A stretch of 64,000 nucleotides of DNA from Halorientalis regularis (GCF_023698535.1 NZ_JALJCL010000014.1:1-64000); one strand, 5' to 3'; positions 1 to 6,912 are shown, numbered from the stretch's first letter. A program made the numbers and translations. The notes: generated by a model from the sequence alone, not told the origin.

Positions 1-71
1 GTGCGCTCGTTCTCCCAAACGTCTTGACTGTCCTCTTCCAACGTCTCGCTGAGGAGGTCTGCGAGTTGCAT
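1..71 (-). CDS. Unidentified partial CDS at left edge
   Basis: An ATG at 71 opens a frame of 23 complete codons (starting MQLADLLSETLEEDSQ) that runs off the window edge. It is in the same frame as the DUF262 gene upstream, separated by TGA, TGA and TAG codons. A GAGGAGG run lies about 20 bases before the ATG. It could be a separate downstream gene or the rest of a DUF262 gene that has acquired stops. Too little is visible to assign a function. Confidence 0.3.
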   Translation of the reverse strand, partial: MQLADLLSETLEEDSQDVWENER

Positions 72-107
72 AGGCACTTCTCGCTACAGCCTCCTCGCTT
101 CTCAAAC

Positions 108-956
108 TCACTCAACTAGACAGTGCCTCTCTGAGTTCATACTGTCAGATTGAGAAGCGCAATAAACAAGATGGCTCCTAACTTTGTCGTGAAGCCTCAA
201 GTCCCTCCCTCTGTCATTAATAACTTTGAACATTCTGGCAGCTTCATCGACATCTTCTACTATTTTGATGTTAACTTCAAATCTTTGTGTCAATATTTTA
301 ACTATGCTATTTAAGAACTTGTAATATCCGGCATAATCTGTTGAGTCCCCCTCCTTGAACCTTTCATTTTTCCATTCTTTCAACCTGTCACGAACTGTGC
401 TTTTTGCGTTAGCAATCTTTCGCTCTGCGTCAACAAGGTCATTCTGTTGAAGATAACTTTCCGCACTTCGGTTTCCTAAAATCACAGATTCGTATGCATC
501 TTCCGCAAGCCCACCTAACTGGATTCGTTCTATATCCTGATATTCAACATATTTATCTCCAATGTCAGATTTTCTTTCATTTATTGTAGATGATATATCA
601 TCACTTATTTGATTGTTTGAAGCGATATCCGCCATTTCATCGATTATAGCCGCAATAGCGATGGCAACAGTAGCTAATCTTTGTTGACCGTCTACGATTC
701 CGAATACGTCGTAATCCTCGAAATCAGTTGGCTCAACTGACCCTCGTTCCTCAAGAACGAGTGTACCAAAGTAGTGGTTTACCTTCTCTTCAGCGTCCTC
801 ATCATTATTCTGCTGGTATACGAACTCAATGTCATCAAGTAGGTCCTCAACATTAGACCCATTCCAAGCATAATCCCGCTGATATTCAGGTATAACAAAA
901 TAAGATTGACTGAACACTGATGAAAGTGAGAAGTTATCGTCAGGCGTTCCGTCCAT
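108..956 (-). CDS. DUF262 (GmrS-type ParB-like nuclease domain) protein, apparently truncated
   Basis: The protein is 282 aa. Visible family motifs are IPEYQRDYAW near residue 23, YFGTLVL near 63, VDGQQRLATVA near 87 (the DGQQR nucleotide-binding/catalytic signature of DUF262) and INDRGRDLRLHDK near 246. DUF262 proteins belong to the ParB/Srx fold; relatives include GmrS of the GmrSD type IV restriction enzyme and the phage-defence protein BrxU. Complete family members are usually about 550-700 aa with an alpha-helical and HNH-like C-terminal half. Here translation stops about 35 residues after the INDRG motif, so that half is missing. The AT-rich codon use fits its place in an integrated element. 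A defence role is inferred from the family only, and this copy may be inactive. Confidence 0.75.
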   Translation of the reverse strand: MDGTPDDNFSLSSVFSQSYFVIPEYQRDYAWNGSNVEDLLDDIEFVYQQNNDEDAEEKVNHYFGTLVLEERGSVEPTDFEDYDVFGIVDGQQRLATVAIAIAAIIDEMADIASNNQISDDISSTINERKSDIGDKYVEYQDIERIQLGGLAEDAYESVILGNRSAESYLQQNDLVDAERKIANAKSTVRDRLKEWKNERFKEGDSTDYAGYYKFLNSIVKILTQRFEVNIKIVEDVDEAARMFKVINDRGRDLRLHDKVRSHLVYCASQSDSMNSERHCLVE

Positions 957-994
957 AACCCTGTCTATTTCATCCCATTAGCTTAGACTTTTCG

Positions 995-1126
995 CACTAA
1001 TGAGGATGTTCCGAGTGTCACGATCTTCTTACTATTGCTTTGAAAGAAGTTCTCTTGATACCGATTGTGAAGCAGATATGGCTTGAAAACTGTCGTGACA
1101 CCACTGACATCCTAACCGGTATTCAG
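995..1126. repeat. Inverted-repeat module, copy A
   Basis: The right arm (1091-1126) read on the minus strand is CTGAATACCGGT, then AGGATGTCAGTG, then GTGTCACGAC. The left arm (995-1025) shares AGGATGT and AGTGTCACGA but lacks the TACCGGT box. It lies between the start of the DUF262 gene (956) and the small minus-strand frame ending at 1137. The arms match copies B and C in sequence, orientation and spacing, while the interiors do not. This copy has the most AT-rich interior of the three. It is a likely binding site for an element-encoded DNA-binding or replication protein. Confidence 0.7.
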
Positions 1127-1136
1127 GTGTCTGCGG

Positions 1137-1325
1137 TCACGGAGGAACGTTCTCAGTATGCCCAAACTGCGCGAGCGGCGCTTCCCCAACTTCGAGGTAG
1201 TACGCTCCGATGAGGTCAGTCTCGATTTCTTCGCGCTTGTGCGAGACATTGAGGCGTTCTGCCAGTCGAGAGGTTTGACACCGCTCGCAGACCTTGTTCG
1301 TCCTCGCCCAATGCGAGTCGACCAC
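1137..1325 (-). CDS. Small uncertain ORF, possible gene remnant
   Basis: This 62-codon frame has a GTG start (VDSHWARTNKVCERCQ...) and remains open upstream to a TAG near 1380. It has one CxxC pair and ends in GHTENVPP just before the copy A inverted repeat. I do not recognise a family. A plus-strand frame (1158-1478) overlaps it; its composition (arginine- and proline-rich, no domain) looks like an antisense shadow, so the minus strand is slightly preferred. It may be the tail of a decayed gene. Confidence 0.25.
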   Translation of the reverse strand: MVDSHWARTNKVCERCQTSRLAERLNVSHKREEIETDLIGAYYLEVGEAPLAQFGHTENVPP

Positions 1326-1529
1326 CCCTGTACGCAGAGCCTTTGTAGCTATAAGACGGTCAAGAGGTTGGCTGTCGAACTACAGTTCGTTGCACGTCGA
1401 TTAAGAATGATGGAAGCCACCCCCACCCAGAGTACACTTGTCCCTGCGAGTCAGGAGAAACCACCCAGATTATCATAATTGGGAAAATTAGGGGTAGAAT
1501 TAAAACACAGTGAGTACTTGGCACTTACA

Positions 1530-2051
1530 ATGGGACTACTTGAAAAGTTTCCAGGCATCAACGAGGAAAGTACAACTCGGAGAAAGTTTCTCATCGGGTC
1601 TGGGTATGGGATAGGTGGACTGGCTATTATAGGGGCGGCGGCAGGACCGCAGGAGGAAAGTGAGAATGACGGAAACGGTGGAGGGAGTACCGACGGAAAC
1701 GGTGGAGGGAGTACCGACGGAAACGGTGGAGGGGGTAATGATGAAGAGTCATATCCTAATGCATACTATTACGATGAATCCACAGGAATCGTGTTAGAAG
1801 ATGACATAGAGGCTGAAGCTGACCAAATCGGTTCGTTGTACATACGGGGAACAGCCCGAAATGAAAGTGGTGATGATTATAATTATGTCCAAGTTACGTT
1901 TTCAGTCCTCGACAGCTCGGGTGCAAAAATTGCGGATGCACTCGCTAACACAAGTGGCTTAGAAGCAGGTCAGAGTTGGCGTTATGAGGCTTTAGCAGCC
2001 TCAGCAGACGATGTTGAGTCTTACGAACTGCAAGATATAGAAGCCTATTGA
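1530..2051 (+). CDS. Tat-exported protein with glycine-rich linker and FxLYD-like domain
   Basis: The ATG at 1530 gives 173 aa; an upstream TTG at 1479 is also possible. Residues 15-37 (TTRRKFLIGSG then a short hydrophobic stretch) form a twin-arginine signal, but no lipobox cysteine follows. A low-complexity linker of GGGSTDGN units comes next, encoded by tandem 24-bp DNA repeats at about 1671-1730. The C-terminal 100 residues (GTARNESGDDYNYVQVTF..., SGAKIADALAN..., LEAGQSWRYE) resemble the FxLYD fold of haloarchaeal secreted proteins. It is probably cell-surface or extracellular. Function unknown. Confidence 0.65.
   Translation: MGLLEKFPGINEESTTRRKFLIGSGYGIGGLAIIGAAAGPQEESENDGNGGGSTDGNGGGSTDGNGGGGNDEESYPNAYYYDESTGIVLEDDIEAEADQIGSLYIRGTARNESGDDYNYVQVTFSVLDSSGAKIADALANTSGLEAGQSWRYEALAASADDVESYELQDIEAY
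1671..1730 (+). repeat. Tandem 24-bp coding repeat
   Basis: The unit GGAAACGGTGGAGGGAGTAC plus CGAC is present twice, followed by a third partial copy. It encodes the GNGGGSTD linker of the secreted protein at 1530. Such repeats change copy number by slippage, so linker length may differ between strains. Confidence 0.8.
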
Positions 2052-2066
2052 TACTATCGAACTAAT

Positions 2067-2528
2067 TCATTCTTCTCCCACGTTCGGGTTCGGCTCTTCG
2101 AAGCCATCACGATAGCAGGGCCAACAACTTAGACCAAGGCCCTGATTCCACTCGCCACAGTCACAGTCGTCCGGTCGCTCGTCGGAGTGGTCGCTCTCCC
2201 CTGCTTCGACCGTCACACCACCGTCTGCCTTCATCTTCGGCTCGTCACTCGCCGCTCCGAGAACTGGCTCACGAATCGCCACAGCGACCATATGCTTGCA
2301 GGCTCCGTTCTGATACTCGAAGGCAGGGCAGGTGCAATCTGACGGGATACCGCCTTCGACGTGAACCGTGTAGGTGTGTTCTTCTGGCTCCTCGTGCGAG
2401 GTGTTGACTACTTCGACATCACCATTTCCGAGCAGAGTGAACTCGAAGGCTTCCCACGATGCGCGCTTTTCGACCGTCACATCTGCATCCAGTAGTTCGA
2501 CCACTTCGGAAGGGGCTAATTCCGACAT
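2067..2528 (-). CDS. SWIM zinc-finger protein
   Basis: ATG at 2528 (MSELAPSEVVELLD...) is preferred over the upstream in-frame start at 2567 because it leaves a 2-base gap after the preceding gene's stop at 2531. The SWIM motif is clear: CTCPAFEYQNGACKHMVAVAI, with ligands C-x-C...C-x-H. A second cysteine-rich stretch near the end (DCDCGEWNQGLGLSCWPC) could bind another zinc. SWIM domains mediate DNA or protein contacts. Stand-alone SWIM proteins of this size are common on haloarchaeal plasmids and proviruses, usually of unknown role. It is last in a minus-strand run of three small zinc or cysteine proteins starting at 2882. Confidence 0.75.
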   Translation of the reverse strand: MSELAPSEVVELLDADVTVEKRASWEAFEFTLLGNGDVEVVNTSHEEPEEHTYTVHVEGGIPSDCTCPAFEYQNGACKHMVAVAIREPVLGAASDEPKMKADGGVTVEAGESDHSDERPDDCDCGEWNQGLGLSCWPCYRDGFEEPNPNVGEE

Positions 2529-2530
2529 CG

Positions 2531-2746
2531 TTAGCCCTCGATGAAGGTCGTGAACTCGTTTCCGCACTCGCTACATCGGTGGGTGAAGATGAGCGAATCG
2601 GAGTAGCCCCGTCGCTTGCTCGTGGTGATAGCCTCGATGGAGCAGAGACACGGCATCCCTGCATCGAGACGGAAACCGGGAAGTTCCCGCAGTCGTTCGA
2701 TATGCTCTTCGCCAAGTTCTTGTCCGCTGTCGTTCTTAGCTTGCAT
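2531..2746 (-). CDS. Small zinc-finger protein (71 aa)
   Basis: ATG at 2746 gives 71 aa. Its start overlaps the end of the upstream frame (ATGCAAGCTAA contains this start and the upstream TAA at 2736-2738), which suggests translational coupling. The cysteine pairs CLC (residues 33 and 35) and CSEC (58 and 61) form a probable single zinc site. A longer frame upstream exists but is out of register with the operon layout. It is probably a DNA- or protein-binding accessory of the element. Exact role unknown. Confidence 0.6.
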   Translation of the reverse strand: MQAKNDSGQELGEEHIERLRELPGFRLDAGMPCLCSIEAITTSKRRGYSDSLIFTHRCSECGNEFTTFIEG

Positions 2747-2882
2747 TGGCCTTGTCACCTGCAACGAGAAGGCCACCGTCCGCGTGTTCCAGCACGCGGG
2801 CATTCTTCGAGCGTAATGCCCCATCGGGACAGTGACCTTCTCACCATTTCCTACAGTCAGAAGCGGTAAAAGTCTTTCCCAT
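2736..2882 (-). pseudogene. 49-codon ORF interrupted by one in-frame TGA
   Basis: From ATG at 2882 (MGKTFTASDCRKW) the frame meets TGA at 2841-2843. It then continues in the same frame for 34 codons (EGHCPDGALRSKNARVLEHA...) to TAA at 2736. The second half reads like a normal haloarchaeal protein and its stop overlaps the next start, as in an operon. The simplest reading is a CGA-to-TGA or TGG-to-TGA nonsense mutation in a small two-cysteine protein. A shorter peptide or stop readthrough cannot be excluded. Confidence 0.4.
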
Positions 2883-2908
2883 TTCCTTTGTCGGGAAATG
2901 GTTATAAG
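2879..2908. promoter_or_regulatory. Divergent promoter and operator-like inverted repeat
   Basis: GTTATAAG at 2901-2908 reads as a TATA-like box on both strands and would serve the minus-strand start at 2882 and the plus-strand start at 2931, both near-leaderless. CCATTTCC (2879-2886) and GGAAATGG (2894-2901) form a perfect 8-bp inverted repeat that overlaps the minus start codon and abuts the TATA box. This is the layout of an autoregulated divergent control region. The winged-helix protein at 2931 is the natural candidate to bind it. Confidence 0.5.
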
Positions 2909-2930
2909 CCACTGGCCCGATGATGCAGGT

Positions 2931-3161
2931 ATGGCAAGAGACGAAGACTCAGGCACATTCAGGCAGGAATATACAGATGAGGACTTCCTCGATGCAGTCG
3001 AGAAACACAGTCCTGCATCAACGTCGGAGGTGGCTGATGAAGTTGGTTGTACACGTCGTAACGCCGATATGAGGCTCAAGAAACTGGCTGATGATGGAAA
3101 GGTCAAGCGCAAAAAAATCGCCGCATCGCAAGTCTGGACGCTTGTAGAAGTCGATGAGTAA
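2931..3161 (+). CDS. Small winged helix-turn-helix regulator (76 aa)
   Basis: ATG at 2931 lies about 25 bases after a TATA-like box; an in-frame start at 2832 would extend into the divergent promoter and is rejected. Residues 14-66 (YTDEDFLDAVEKH... TSEVADEVGCTRRNADMRLKKLADDGKVKRKKI) form a winged helix with a recognition helix and a basic wing. It probably represses its own and the divergent promoter (the inverted repeat at 2879-2901). Similar mini-regulators are common on haloarchaeal plasmids and viruses. Confidence 0.7.
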   Translation: MARDEDSGTFRQEYTDEDFLDAVEKHSPASTSEVADEVGCTRRNADMRLKKLADDGKVKRKKIAASQVWTLVEVDE

Positions 3162-3180
3162 TTGTGATTTAGTGTAAGAT

Positions 3181-3380
3181 TTTATATTTTTAAGCGAAAG
3201 CGGCTGAAAAGCCAAATATTACGGGCCTCAGTAGGAGCGGACCTACGAGCTACTGGGGTAGAGTAAATGCACTTGCTAACAACCCACACGTAAGGGGTCA
3301 AAATCCTAAGCCGAGAGAGCCGGTTATTCCTGAGTTGAGTTCTGGTTCAAAATGCGGTCGAGTTGATGCAGCCCCTTCGC
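3181..3380 (+). ncRNA. Candidate structured RNA in the element
   Basis: A strong TATA-like run (TTTATATTTTTA, 3181-3192) is followed about 30 bases later by CCTCAGTAG (3226-3234) pairing with CTACTGGGG (3250-3258), nine pairs with one G-U. GTAGG (3231-3235) can instead pair with CCTAC (3242-3246), so the two folds exclude each other. The frame 3194-3391 is open for 66 codons but has no usable start codon. No protein family is recognisable. The end of the transcript is a guess; inverted-repeat copy B begins at 3388. Confidence 0.3.
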
Positions 3381-3387
3381 AACGTAG

Positions 3388-3520
3388 CTGAATACCGGTG
3401 GGTGTATCACGAGTGTCACGGCTTTCTGGATAGTGAATCAGGGTACAGATAGGTAGACGTGGGGGTGTGATTGTGTCGAAAAAGTCGTGACTCCTGTATC
3501 AACACCCAACCGATATTCAG
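3388..3520. repeat. Inverted-repeat module, copy B
   Basis: The left arm (3388-3423) begins CTGAATACCGGTGGGTGT and ends GAGTGTCACGGC. The right arm (3482-3520) on the minus strand begins CTGAATATCGGTTGGGTGT and ends GGAGTCACGAC. The arms face inward across about 60 bp and the whole module spans 133 bp. It sits in the 670-bp gene-poor stretch 3162-3830. The rest of that stretch holds only the RNA candidate, a TATA-like box at about 3573 and a weak minus-strand frame (3600-3800) that I do not support as a gene. Confidence 0.75.
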
Positions 3521-3830
3521 CGATTTACGGCAGGCTTAGGCTGGTAACGCCTTTAGAATCTCCTGTAAGAGCATATATAGGAGAAACCTCGATGAACGCT
3601 CACGAACCGGTTTCGGGCACTCTCACCCACCTCTTCCAGCGAAACTCGACATCTGGCAACTGATTTGTCATCAGTTTTCGTTCGAGATACCGCAGGAGGA
3701 TTAGCTCAATGACCGAAAGCTTTAAGTAGCTGCGTTTGCTATTGTATAATAGTATCGGATAAGAAAATAATAGTGTTGTCTGGAGCAATTGTCTCCGCAT
3801 CCTTTGGTTATCGTTGCCGTTCTGTCAATT

Positions 3831-4007
3831 ATGTCAACTCAAAAGTCATACGTCACGGTCGAACAGCGTGAAAAGGAACTCCTCAAGGAAGCTAAGCGGC
3901 GTGACCCCCGTTTCGCATCTCCGAGTCGTGTCACCGATGGCGGGTATATCAGTCTGCTCGCTGCCGAGAAGTTAGAGGAACTCCCTGATGGTGAATCTAA
4001 TGAGTAA
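3831..4007 (+). CDS. Small hydrophilic protein (58 aa)
   Basis: ATG at 3831 (MSTQKSYVTVEQREKELLKEAKRRDPRF...) is preferred over an upstream start at 3789. The sequence is charged and mostly helical with no membrane segment or cysteine motif. The stop overlaps the next small start (ATGAGTAA), and a 459-aa gene follows 18 bases after that small ORF, suggesting one transcript. Family not recognised. Confidence 0.5.
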   Translation: MSTQKSYVTVEQREKELLKEAKRRDPRFASPSRVTDGGYISLLAAEKLEELPDGESNE

Positions 4008-4071
4008 GTACCTCGTTGAAGGCTTCGGGCCGCAGAATCTCGCCCCCTGCAACGAGAGCGGCGGATTGTAG
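4000..4071 (+). CDS. Possible coupled micro-ORF (23 aa)
   Basis: ATG at 4000 overlaps the preceding stop (ATGAGTAA) and encodes MSKYLVEGFGPQNLAPCNES plus three residues. It ends 18 bases before the next gene. Coupling and position are the only support. It could be a leader peptide or chance. Confidence 0.25.
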   Translation: MSKYLVEGFGPQNLAPCNESGGL

Positions 4072-4089
4072 CGCATCGGTGGGGATACG

Positions 4090-5469
4090 ATGAGTGCAAG
4101 TGCAGCAACTCAACAGTCGAATCTACAGTCAGCAGCGCCGCAGATTCCCGATGATGAGCGGCTCCATCGGCTCGTAGTAGAAGCGGGCAAGTATCTGGGA
4201 CTACGTGTTGGTGACTCCCTGCCGATAACGGAGGTTGTCACTCAAGGCGAAGCAAACGGATACACCGAGAGCGAAGTGTATGCTCTCCTCGAACACGAAG
4301 GTCTGCCTACTGACGACAGTGCGACGATTCCTGTTCCGCCGCAGGGCGACGTATTCGGAGAACTGTGGCGAACTTATAGAACACCACAGGCGACTTTCTC
4401 AACAATCCCCGAAGTACAGGAACTCCGCCAGTGGCTCGCACAACAGCGTGAGAAGCGATGCACCGAGTACGAGGATGGAACACATCAATACAAGGTGCAA
4501 CACGCCCACTCGCTTCATACGGCCCGTAAGAGAAGCGGTCAGGCGAAAGATGTCGGGCGGCACTTCATCGAGGAGTACAAGCAATTCACCACGGTCATCG
4601 TCACCTACTGCGCCGAGAAGGGGCCGAGCGAGACGATTGCAGAACACGCGAGCAAGTTCTACCCGTCCACCCTCTCCCAACCACGGTGGGAAATTTTCAA
4701 CCGAGATATAGAGACTGAGCAGTGGGCAGGCTGTCGGCTCCTCGCCCCTGAGAACCCCGCGAATGCACCAACCCCTACGTTCACACACGGGCACGCCGTC
4801 TACTGGGTCGAAGGGTGGCACGACCGCGAAGCCTTCGAGGAGTTGCGGGAGACGTTCTTGACGGAGGTTGACGGGGCGACCGAGGAATTGAATCCGCTCG
4901 ACCGAATGATACAGGTGCAACACCACACCTCGGCGGAGATTGAGCCGAGTGACTCGGTGAAGCGCGGCGACCTTGATGCAGAGCGCGGGGCCACTACTGC
5001 CGCCAGTGGCGAAGTGGCGGCCAACCTCCCACTTCTGCGAGCGCGAAACGCCTTACGGGAGCGTGATGCATCCGCCGAGGAGTGGGCACGCGCTGATGCC
5101 GAGGAATGTCCCAACTGGGTCGAGTACTGGCTGGCGCACCTGCGGCTCGGTCTTGATGGAGACAGTGATACCAGTGGCATCTCTCGATGGGGGACGTTCG
5201 GAGACTTCCGCAAGATTGCTGACGAGATGAAGGAAGGTCGGGGGTACGATGAAGAGGTATCTGAGAAAAAGGGCTGTGGTGTTCAACAATCGCCACAGGA
5301 TAGGTCGCTCAGCGATACTGAAGAGCAGTTTATCACCGAGTATGTCGAAGCTGGCTTACCTGCTGATAGGGATGTAATTGCCGCCGCCATCGAGGAGAAC
5401 ATCAACGAACTTGGTGGGATTGCTCGTGTGGATGTACTGGTCGAAGCGATACAGGCGCGAGTCGGGTGA
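4090..5469 (+). CDS. Putative element replication protein (possible HUH-type initiator)
   Basis: The protein is 459 aa. Its central part has features reminiscent of rolling-circle initiators: FTTVIVTYCAEK near residue 166 (motif I-like beta strand), then FTHGHAVYWVEG near 230 (a His-x-His pair, although the middle residue is glycine rather than hydrophobic), and a tyrosine-bearing segment NWVEYWLAHLRL near 349. The C-terminal 50 residues (EEQFITEYVEAGLPADRDVIAAAIEENINEL...) form a separate helical domain that recurs as a fragment at about 6,450-6,629. Its position in the same element as the prim-pol gene supports a replication or partition role. I could not match it to a named family, so the function is tentative. 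Confidence 0.4.
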   Translation: MSASAATQQSNLQSAAPQIPDDERLHRLVVEAGKYLGLRVGDSLPITEVVTQGEANGYTESEVYALLEHEGLPTDDSATIPVPPQGDVFGELWRTYRTPQATFSTIPEVQELRQWLAQQREKRCTEYEDGTHQYKVQHAHSLHTARKRSGQAKDVGRHFIEEYKQFTTVIVTYCAEKGPSETIAEHASKFYPSTLSQPRWEIFNRDIETEQWAGCRLLAPENPANAPTPTFTHGHAVYWVEGWHDREAFEELRETFLTEVDGATEELNPLDRMIQVQHHTSAEIEPSDSVKRGDLDAERGATTAASGEVAANLPLLRARNALRERDASAEEWARADAEECPNWVEYWLAHLRLGLDGDSDTSGISRWGTFGDFRKIADEMKEGRGYDEEVSEKKGCGVQQSPQDRSLSDTEEQFITEYVEAGLPADRDVIAAAIEENINELGGIARVDVLVEAIQARVG

Positions 5470-5486
5470 GGGGTGGAACGATGTGT

Positions 5487-6305
5487 CTACAGATTTTCAC
5501 TAACTTGTGCCACACCGTAAGCTGACGAGGTACTCTGTTCAGCTACAACTTCATCCCGATGAACTATACGTATTGTAAGTTCCTCCGAGCTATCGTCTTG
5601 CTTCTGTGCGTTTGCTGATATTATTGAAGCATCGTCAGAAACATTAACATAAGATACATCTGTTGTTTCAGACACAACACTGCTTTGCCTACTCACAGTC
5701 CTTGTGTTACCACCACCACCAGCCGCACCACTCCAGTCTCCACTATATTCCACTTCTACGTGCGTTTGATAGATACCGAAGGGATATTCACAGCCTTGTT
5801 CATTAGGATTGGAAAATTCTGTATCGGGACAAGTATTTGAGCGAGATTCTCCGTTCACCAATATTTCCATCTGGAATCCGAGGTAATACAAGCCGATGAA
5901 CTCACCAGGAGAGAAATCGTCAGCATTTATCATAGTAAGTTGGAACTCCTGAGACGAATCTGCTTCGATTGTTTTTTCTTCTGAATCAGAAGAAATCTCT
6001 CCCTTATTTTCCTCCAAGCCCCATCTGGCAGAGAAGTCAGCCGTAACAGACTGGGCAGTGGGATTTGTAACTTCGACTTGAGATACCAAATCCTCCGTGG
6101 ATTCATTACCAGTGGCAAATCCTGACACGTCCAGTTGTGATACAGGGTCTGGCGTTGACGTAGGAGTAGGAGTAGGAGTGCTGTCACCACCGCCATTACC
6201 TCCATCACTTCCACTACCTCCATCGTCACTGTCGCTCGAACAGCCAGCCAGTGCTAATCCGCTCACAGTTGCCGAGATTGTCGCGAGATACTTGCGACGT
6301 TGCAT
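5487..6305 (-). CDS. Tat-dependent lipoprotein (272 aa)
   Basis: The N-terminus MQRRKYLATISATVSGLALAGC is a twin-arginine signal with a lipobox (LAGC, cysteine 22), followed by an SDSDDGGSGSDGG and TPTPTPTSTPDP linker. The mature domain (residues 55-272) is beta-rich (VTNPTAQSVTADFSARWG...) and holds two cysteines (CPDTEF and GCEYPFG) that may form a disulfide. It is probably anchored on the outer face of the membrane. It is convergent with the 4,090 gene, 17 bases apart. Its role in the element is unknown; a surface-exclusion or receptor-type function would be speculation. Confidence 0.7.
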   Translation of the reverse strand: MQRRKYLATISATVSGLALAGCSSDSDDGGSGSDGGNGGGDSTPTPTPTSTPDPVSQLDVSGFATGNESTEDLVSQVEVTNPTAQSVTADFSARWGLEENKGEISSDSEEKTIEADSSQEFQLTMINADDFSPGEFIGLYYLGFQMEILVNGESRSNTCPDTEFSNPNEQGCEYPFGIYQTHVEVEYSGDWSGAAGGGGNTRTVSRQSSVVSETTDVSYVNVSDDASIISANAQKQDDSSEELTIRIVHRDEVVAEQSTSSAYGVAQVSENL

Positions 6306-6417
6306 TATATAGCTACTGACCTATGTAGAATAAAAGACTTTTTCCGCCAGTATCGCCAATAAAAATCACAACAAGACGGAATACGCATTCCTCTTCTGTT
6401 ATACCGTTTCTGCGCTG

Positions 6418-6629
6418 TCTCAGGTATAGAGCCAATATCATCTGCTAAATCCAGTGATGACGAGCGCGAGTTCGTTGAGAAATACGTGGAGCAGCTGGGA
6501 AAACCAAATCGAGAGGTCATCCGAGCGAACATCGAGCGGAATCGAGATGAGTTCGACAAAGAACCAGAAAGGGAGAAAATCATCGGCTCAGTTATGAACG
6601 AGCTTCAGACACAAGCGGAGGCTGATTGA
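6418..6629 (+). pseudogene. Fragment related to the C-terminus of the 4,090-5,469 protein
   Basis: The frame ending at TGA 6627-6629 reads DDEREFVEKYVEQLGKPNRE and then VIRANIERNRDEF... . This aligns residue by residue with the last 50 residues of the 4,090 protein (EEQFITEYVEAGLPADRD then VIAAAIEENINEL...). No start codon exists before the homologous block, and the sequence upstream is unrelated, so it is a truncated duplicate. It implies that a second, diverged copy once lay here or that a recombination joined two elements. Confidence 0.6.
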
Positions 6630-6844
6630 CCAAAACTAATAGTCATAATTCTGGTAGTAACGCTTGAACGGGAGCAGAAAGAGCAACGAGATTACTCGTA
6701 AATTACCGAAGTCTGATATTTCCTGAAACTGCTACAGAAGAGCTCTGAGTTGGTTCTATGGGCATCAAGAAGATTTCACCTTTTGCTAACCGTGGCACGG
6801 AGAGAGGGCCAAAAATGGTATCAAAGAAGTAGTCAGTAGCGGTA

Positions 6845-6905
6845 CCTTTATGGTCTAATCTCCCGTTGTTGTAGACGCGCCTCACCGAAAACAAGCAAGG
6901 CGCGT
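6845..6905 (+). promoter_or_regulatory. Promoter with hairpin at the predicted transcript start
   Basis: A TATA-like CTTTATGG at 6846-6853 predicts transcription from about 6873-6877. ACGCGCCT (6875-6882) and AGGCGCGT (6898-6905) form a perfect 8-bp stem with a 15-base loop, ending 7 bases before the ATG at 6913. The mRNA of the prim-pol operon would therefore begin with a stable hairpin that covers the ribosome-binding region. It could be an operator at the DNA level or an RNA control element. Confidence 0.4.
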
Positions 6906-6912
6906 AAGAACG

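Noticed and set aside
1158-1478. 106-codon plus-strand frame
   Set aside because: No domain, no promoter, overlaps another weak frame; composition looks non-coding.
1671-1730. Short direct repeats considered as a CRISPR array
   Set aside because: The repeats are contiguous, without spacers, and encode a GNGGGSTD linker in frame.
2459-2869. 136-codon plus-strand frame opposite the zinc-finger genes
   Set aside because: Antisense to the coupled zinc-finger and SWIM genes, which have clear ligand motifs.
3600-3800. 66-codon minus-strand frame
   Set aside because: AT-rich, no start context, no recognisable family; could be a remnant but not supportable.
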